From positions 62,001 to 126,000 of the forward strand of contig NZ_SMNA01000007.1 in assembly GCF_004353825.1 (NCBI RefSeq): a DNA stretch of 64,000 nt, in the 5' to 3' direction. The translations under genes were made by a program, and so were the position numbers. Under the pieces are notes generated by a model. It was not told the DNA's origin and did no database searches. It saw nothing but the letters and a program-made list of their open reading frames with translations. This stretch comes from Occultella glacieicola (GTDB taxonomy: Bacteria > Actinomycetota > Actinomycetes > Actinomycetales > Beutenbergiaceae). Of this stretch, positions 60,835 through 64,000 are shown piece after piece; the first letter of the stretch is position 1; each line of letters opens with the position of its first letter.

Positions 60835-61701
60835 ATGACCCCCGACAGCAAGCCCCAGAAGGTGCCGGCCCAGGAACAGAAGTGGCCTGGCACGACCTCG
60901 GCGATGGACCCGCCGCCCGACCACGGCGAGGACAACTACACCGGCCGTGAGCGCCTGGTCGGCAAGAGAGCCCTGATCACCGGTGGCGACTCCGGGATCG
61001 GGCGGGCCACGGCGATCGCGTTCGCGAAGGAGGGCGCCGACGTCGCGATCGCCTATCTCCCGCAGGAACAGGCGGACGCCGAGTCCACGAAGGAGGTCGT
61101 CCAGAGCGTCGGTAGGCGCTGTGTGCTCCTGGCGACCGACCAGCGCACCGAGGAGGCGAACACCCGGTTGGCGGCCGATGCCGTGGCCGGGTTGGGCGGG
61201 ATCGACGTGCTGGTGAGCAACGCGGGCTTCCAGATGGCGCACACCGGTGGGATCGCCGACTTCCCGAGCGGTCAGTTGGAGCAGGTGTTCGAGACCAACG
61301 TGTTCGCGACGTTCTGGCTGACCAAAGCGCTCGTGCCCCACCTCGGGCCGGGCTCGAGCGTGATCATCACGACCTCGATCCAGGCGTACAACCCCTCGGA
61401 GCCGTTGCTCGACTATGCAGCCACGAAGGCAGCGCTGAACAACCTGATGGTCAATCTCGCCGCGGACCTCGGCCCGAAGGGGATCCGGGTGAACGCCGTC
61501 GCCCCCGGGCCGATCTGGACCCCTCTCATCCCCAGCACGTTCGACGCCGAGAAGGTGGCGTCCTTCGGGGCCGACACCCCGCTCGGCCGACCGGGACAGC
61601 CCGTCGAGGTGGCCGCGGCGTTCGTCTTCCTCGCCTCGGACGAGGCCAGTTATGTCAGCGGCACCGTCCTCGGTGTGACCGGCGGCAAGGCGATCTTCTG
61701 A
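60835..61701 (+). CDS. SDR family oxidoreductase (YhdG/YghA-like)
   Basis: A 288-residue SDR with a 40-residue N-terminal extension (TPDSKPQKVPAQEQKWPGTTSAMDPPPDHGEDNYTGRERL) that is typical of the stress-related YhdF/YghA group. The nucleotide motif is TGGDSGIGRATA, with SNAG, catalytic Ser in ITTSIQAY and YAATK as the Tyr-Lys pair. It overlaps the Zn-alcohol dehydrogenase by one base. Actinobacterial and Bacillus relatives are often general-stress proteins; substrate unknown. Confidence 0.87.
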   Translation: MTPDSKPQKVPAQEQKWPGTTSAMDPPPDHGEDNYTGRERLVGKRALITGGDSGIGRATAIAFAKEGADVAIAYLPQEQADAESTKEVVQSVGRRCVLLATDQRTEEANTRLAADAVAGLGGIDVLVSNAGFQMAHTGGIADFPSGQLEQVFETNVFATFWLTKALVPHLGPGSSVIITTSIQAYNPSEPLLDYAATKAALNNLMVNLAADLGPKGIRVNAVAPGPIWTPLIPSTFDAEKVASFGADTPLGRPGQPVEVAAAFVFLASDEASYVSGTVLGVTGGKAIF

Positions 61702-62894
61702 TGCGGGCGCTGACCTGGCAGGGCACCGAGGACGTGCAGGTGCAGGACATGCCGGATCCCGCGATCCAGGAGCCCACCGATGCCGTCATCAAGGTGACGT
61801 CCACCGCGATCTGCGGCTCGGACCTGCACCTGTACAGCGTCCTCGGTGCCTTCCTGGACCCCGGCGACATCCTCGGCCACGAAGCCATGGGGATCGTGGA
61901 GGAGGTCGGCTCGGAGGTCACCCGGATCAAGCCAGGAGACCGCGTGGTCGTGCCGTTCCCGATCGCGTGCGGCACCTGCTGGATGTGTGAGCGGGGCCTG
62001 CACACCCAGTGCGAGACCACCCAGGTGCGCGGGCAGAACAAGGGCGCCGCCCTGTTCGGATACACGAAGCTGTACGGGCAGATCCCCGGCGGGCAGGCCG
62101 AGTACCTGCGGGTCCCGCAGGCCCAGTTCGGACCAGTTCGGGTGCCCGACGATGGCGGACCCGACGAGCGTTACCTCTACCTCTCGGACGTGCTGCCGAC
62201 CGCCTGGCAGGCCGTGGAGTACGCGGGTGTACCCGAGAACGGCACGGTCCTGGTGCTCGGACTCGGGCCCATCGGGCAGATGAGCGCCCGGATCGCGCTT
62301 CACCGCGGCGCGAGCGAGGTGTTCGCAGCCGACCTCGTGCCCGAGCGACTGGCGATGGCAGCCCGGCATGGCGTGCACACCCTGGACCTGAGGGTGATCG
62401 ACGACCTCCCCGAGAACATCCGGGCCCTCACCAACGGTCGTGGACCGGATGTGGTGATCGACGCCGTCGGGATGGAGGCCCACGGCTCACCGGCCGCCGC
62501 CGGCGTGCACAAGGTGGCCGGCGTGCTCCCCAGTGCCATCGCCCGACCCCTGATGGAGCGGGCCGGGATCGATCGACTGGCCGCGCTTCGCACCGCCATC
62601 AGCTCGGTGCGACGCGGTGGAACCCTCTCGCTGTCGGGCGTCTACGGAGGCGCCGCCGACCCGCTGCCGATGATGGAGATGTTCGACAAGCAACTCACGG
62701 TCCGGATGGGGCAGGCGAACGTACACCGGTGGATCGAGGACCTGCTGCCACTCGTCGCGGACGACACCGATCCGCTGGGGGTGCTCGACCTGCGGACCCA
62801 CCGGCACTCGCTCGAGGAGGCACCGGGCGCCTACCGGACGTTCCAGAAGAAGGAGGACGGCTGTATCAAGGTCGTCCTGGACCCGCAGGTCTGA
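61701..62894 (+). CDS. Zinc-dependent alcohol dehydrogenase, formaldehyde dehydrogenase-like
   Basis: A 397-residue medium-chain dehydrogenase. Catalytic zinc ligands are Cys38 (AICGSDLH) and His60-Glu61 (GHEAMG); structural zinc is CGTCWMCERGLHTQC. The Rossmann motif is VLVLGLGPIGQM. Length with an insertion around 250-300 (AAGVHKVAGVLPSAIARPLMERAG) resembles glutathione-independent formaldehyde dehydrogenases. ATG at 61701 shares one base with the SDR stop; same operon. Possibly handles aldehyde or alcohol stress; the substrate is not proven. Confidence 0.9.
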   Translation: MRALTWQGTEDVQVQDMPDPAIQEPTDAVIKVTSTAICGSDLHLYSVLGAFLDPGDILGHEAMGIVEEVGSEVTRIKPGDRVVVPFPIACGTCWMCERGLHTQCETTQVRGQNKGAALFGYTKLYGQIPGGQAEYLRVPQAQFGPVRVPDDGGPDERYLYLSDVLPTAWQAVEYAGVPENGTVLVLGLGPIGQMSARIALHRGASEVFAADLVPERLAMAARHGVHTLDLRVIDDLPENIRALTNGRGPDVVIDAVGMEAHGSPAAAGVHKVAGVLPSAIARPLMERAGIDRLAALRTAISSVRRGGTLSLSGVYGGAADPLPMMEMFDKQLTVRMGQANVHRWIEDLLPLVADDTDPLGVLDLRTHRHSLEEAPGAYRTFQKKEDGCIKVVLDPQV

Positions 62895-62897
62895 GCC

Positions 62898-64000
62898 GTG
62901 GAGAGCTACTGGGCGTCGCGCAACCCGCAGTCCCCCGAGCCGGACGCTCCGGTCGGTGGCGAGTACGACGTGGCGGTGGTGGGCGCCGGCATCACCGGGC
63001 TGTCCACCGCCGTGATGCTGGCCGATCGGGGCTGCCGCGTCGTGGTGCTCGAGGCCCGTCACGTGGGCGCGGGCACCACGGGCTCATCGACGGCGAAGGT
63101 GTCCGTGCTGCAGGGACGCCGACAGTCCGAGATCGCGGCCAAGCAGTCCGATGAGCTTCTCGCCCACTACGTGGCCGGCGGGCGCGCTGGTCAGGCCTGG
63201 TTGCTGGAGTTCTGCGCACGAGCGGGCGTCGCTGTGCAACGCCCGAGCGCGGTGACCTATGCCGCCGGTCCCGACGACATCGCGACGGTGGAGGAGGAAC
63301 AGCGGGTCTGCGAGCGGGTGGGACTCCCGGTGACCTGGCGGCCGCAGGACGGCGACGCACCGTTCCCGTACTCGGGTGGTGTGGTGCTCGCCGATCAGGC
63401 ACAGCTGGATCCGCTCGAGTTGCTCACCGCGCTCGCCGCCGACGCGGTCGCACGTGGCATCACCGTGTACACCGGCGCGCGCGTCACCGAGGTCGACGAC
63501 GGTCCGGAACACCTGGTGAGCACGAGCCGCGGTTCCGTGCGGGCGGACCGCGTGGTCCTGGCCACGGGGACCCCGATCGCCGACCGGGGCGGCTTCTTCG
63601 CACGGCTCGCGCCGCAGCGCTCCTACGCCATCGCGCTCCGCCTGGCCGGGCTGCCGGAGTCGGACATGTATCTGTCCGTGGGGACGCCGGCGAGGTCCAT
63701 CCGCACCACCCCGCGGGGAGATGACCGAACCCTCCTGATCGGCGGCAACTCGCACCCGGTCGGCGGCGGCGGATCCGAGCTCGACGCGATCGAGGAGCTG
63801 ACCGCGTGGGCGCAGCAGCACTACCCCGGCGCCCAGGTGACGCACCGGTGGTCCGCCCAGGACTACCACCCCATCGACGCACTGCCCTACGTCGGGCCGC
63901 TGACGCCGTCGAACGATCGGGTCCTGGTGGCGACCGGCTTCGCGAAGTGGGGCCTGACCACCGGCGCGGCCGCCGCCACGATCATGACCGGGCTGGTCGA
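62898..64000 (+). CDS. FAD-dependent oxidoreductase, DAO family (3' end cut by window)
   Basis: The visible 367 residues form a D-amino-acid oxidase-like flavoprotein. YDVAVVGAGITGLSTAVMLADRG is the FAD dinucleotide motif, GAGTTGSSTAKVS follows, and DYHPIDALPYVGPL with GFAKWGLTTGAAAA is the C-terminal FAD contact. The opening ESYWASRNP is typical of a group whose full-length members carry a Rieske 2Fe-2S domain at the C-terminus, which would lie beyond 64000. GTG start follows the dehydrogenase stop by three bases. Third gene of the SDR-ADH operon. Confidence 0.88.
   Translation, partial: MESYWASRNPQSPEPDAPVGGEYDVAVVGAGITGLSTAVMLADRGCRVVVLEARHVGAGTTGSSTAKVSVLQGRRQSEIAAKQSDELLAHYVAGGRAGQAWLLEFCARAGVAVQRPSAVTYAAGPDDIATVEEEQRVCERVGLPVTWRPQDGDAPFPYSGGVVLADQAQLDPLELLTALAADAVARGITVYTGARVTEVDDGPEHLVSTSRGSVRADRVVLATGTPIADRGGFFARLAPQRSYAIALRLAGLPESDMYLSVGTPARSIRTTPRGDDRTLLIGGNSHPVGGGGSELDAIEELTAWAQQHYPGAQVTHRWSAQDYHPIDALPYVGPLTPSNDRVLVATGFAKWGLTTGAAAATIMTGLV

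Overview
The window is about 64 kb of very GC-rich, gene-dense DNA with frequent GTG starts, ATGA/GTGA stop-start overlaps and many apparently leaderless genes. Together with a Bpa/PafE-type proteasome activator and DUF5926 and DUF4166 family proteins, this points to an actinobacterial chromosome. A Micrococcales relative rich in sugar transporters (Ruaniaceae/Beutenbergiaceae-like) is my guess, not something the sequence proves. I see no phage, insertion sequence, CRISPR array, rRNA or replication origin. Both ends cut a gene: an ABC permease at position 1 and an FAD oxidoreductase at 64000.

Layout. (1) 1-9883 is a carbohydrate locus: a CUT1-type binding protein and two permeases, two paralogous GHL6-like putative glycosidases, a tartronate semialdehyde reductase (GlxR-like), a divergent hydroxypyruvate isomerase-like protein and an FCD-type GntR regulator. 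Three operator-like sites matching TNGTNNNACNA lie before its transcription units. (2) 10029-16053 holds a Cys-less HesB-like protein, a cytoplasmic-type sulfatase, a HAD hydrolase, the formylglycine-generating enzyme that would activate sulfatases, and a DUF255 (SSP411/YyaL) protein. (3) 16375-20838 is a branched-chain amino acid-type ABC operon with LivM and LivG fused. (4) 20845-33527 is mainly housekeeping: a degenerate GyrB-like ATPase, an MFS protein, an MBL-fold hydrolase, phosphoglucomutase, DUF5926, a GT2 glycosyltransferase, a large membrane protein, a cold-shock protein, a lipid kinase, seryl-tRNA synthetase and a Cof-type HAD phosphatase. (5) 33547-38069 is a LacI regulator with an AglEFG-like sugar importer, followed by Bpa, a YihS-like sugar isomerase and a quinone oxidoreductase. 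(6) 41335-47841 is another sugar importer, divergent LacI regulator and GH2 glycosidase, bracketed by two related terminators. (7) 47890-52058 has two tRNA-Ser genes, an SDR, DUF4166, and an MFS/SRPBCC/ArsR operon. (8) 52239-59732 is a LplB/YtcP/LplA-type importer with a cytoplasmic sulfatase, a Gfo/Idh/MocA oxidoreductase and a ROK regulator, best read as uptake and desulfation of a sulfated sugar. (9) 59929-64000 holds hemerythrin, SDR, Zn-alcohol dehydrogenase and FAD oxidoreductase genes.

How it works together. Four carbohydrate importers carry only binding protein and permeases, so they probably share an MsiK-type ATPase encoded elsewhere. Each sits with its own regulator and at least one candidate catabolic enzyme (none is obvious beside the AglEFG-like one), giving a mosaic of local regulons. 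The FGE at 13034-13945 could mature both sulfatases. Housekeeping genes mostly look leaderless (a -10-like hexamer 6-8 bases before the start), whereas the sugar operons have Shine-Dalgarno sites, separate promoters and palindromic operators.
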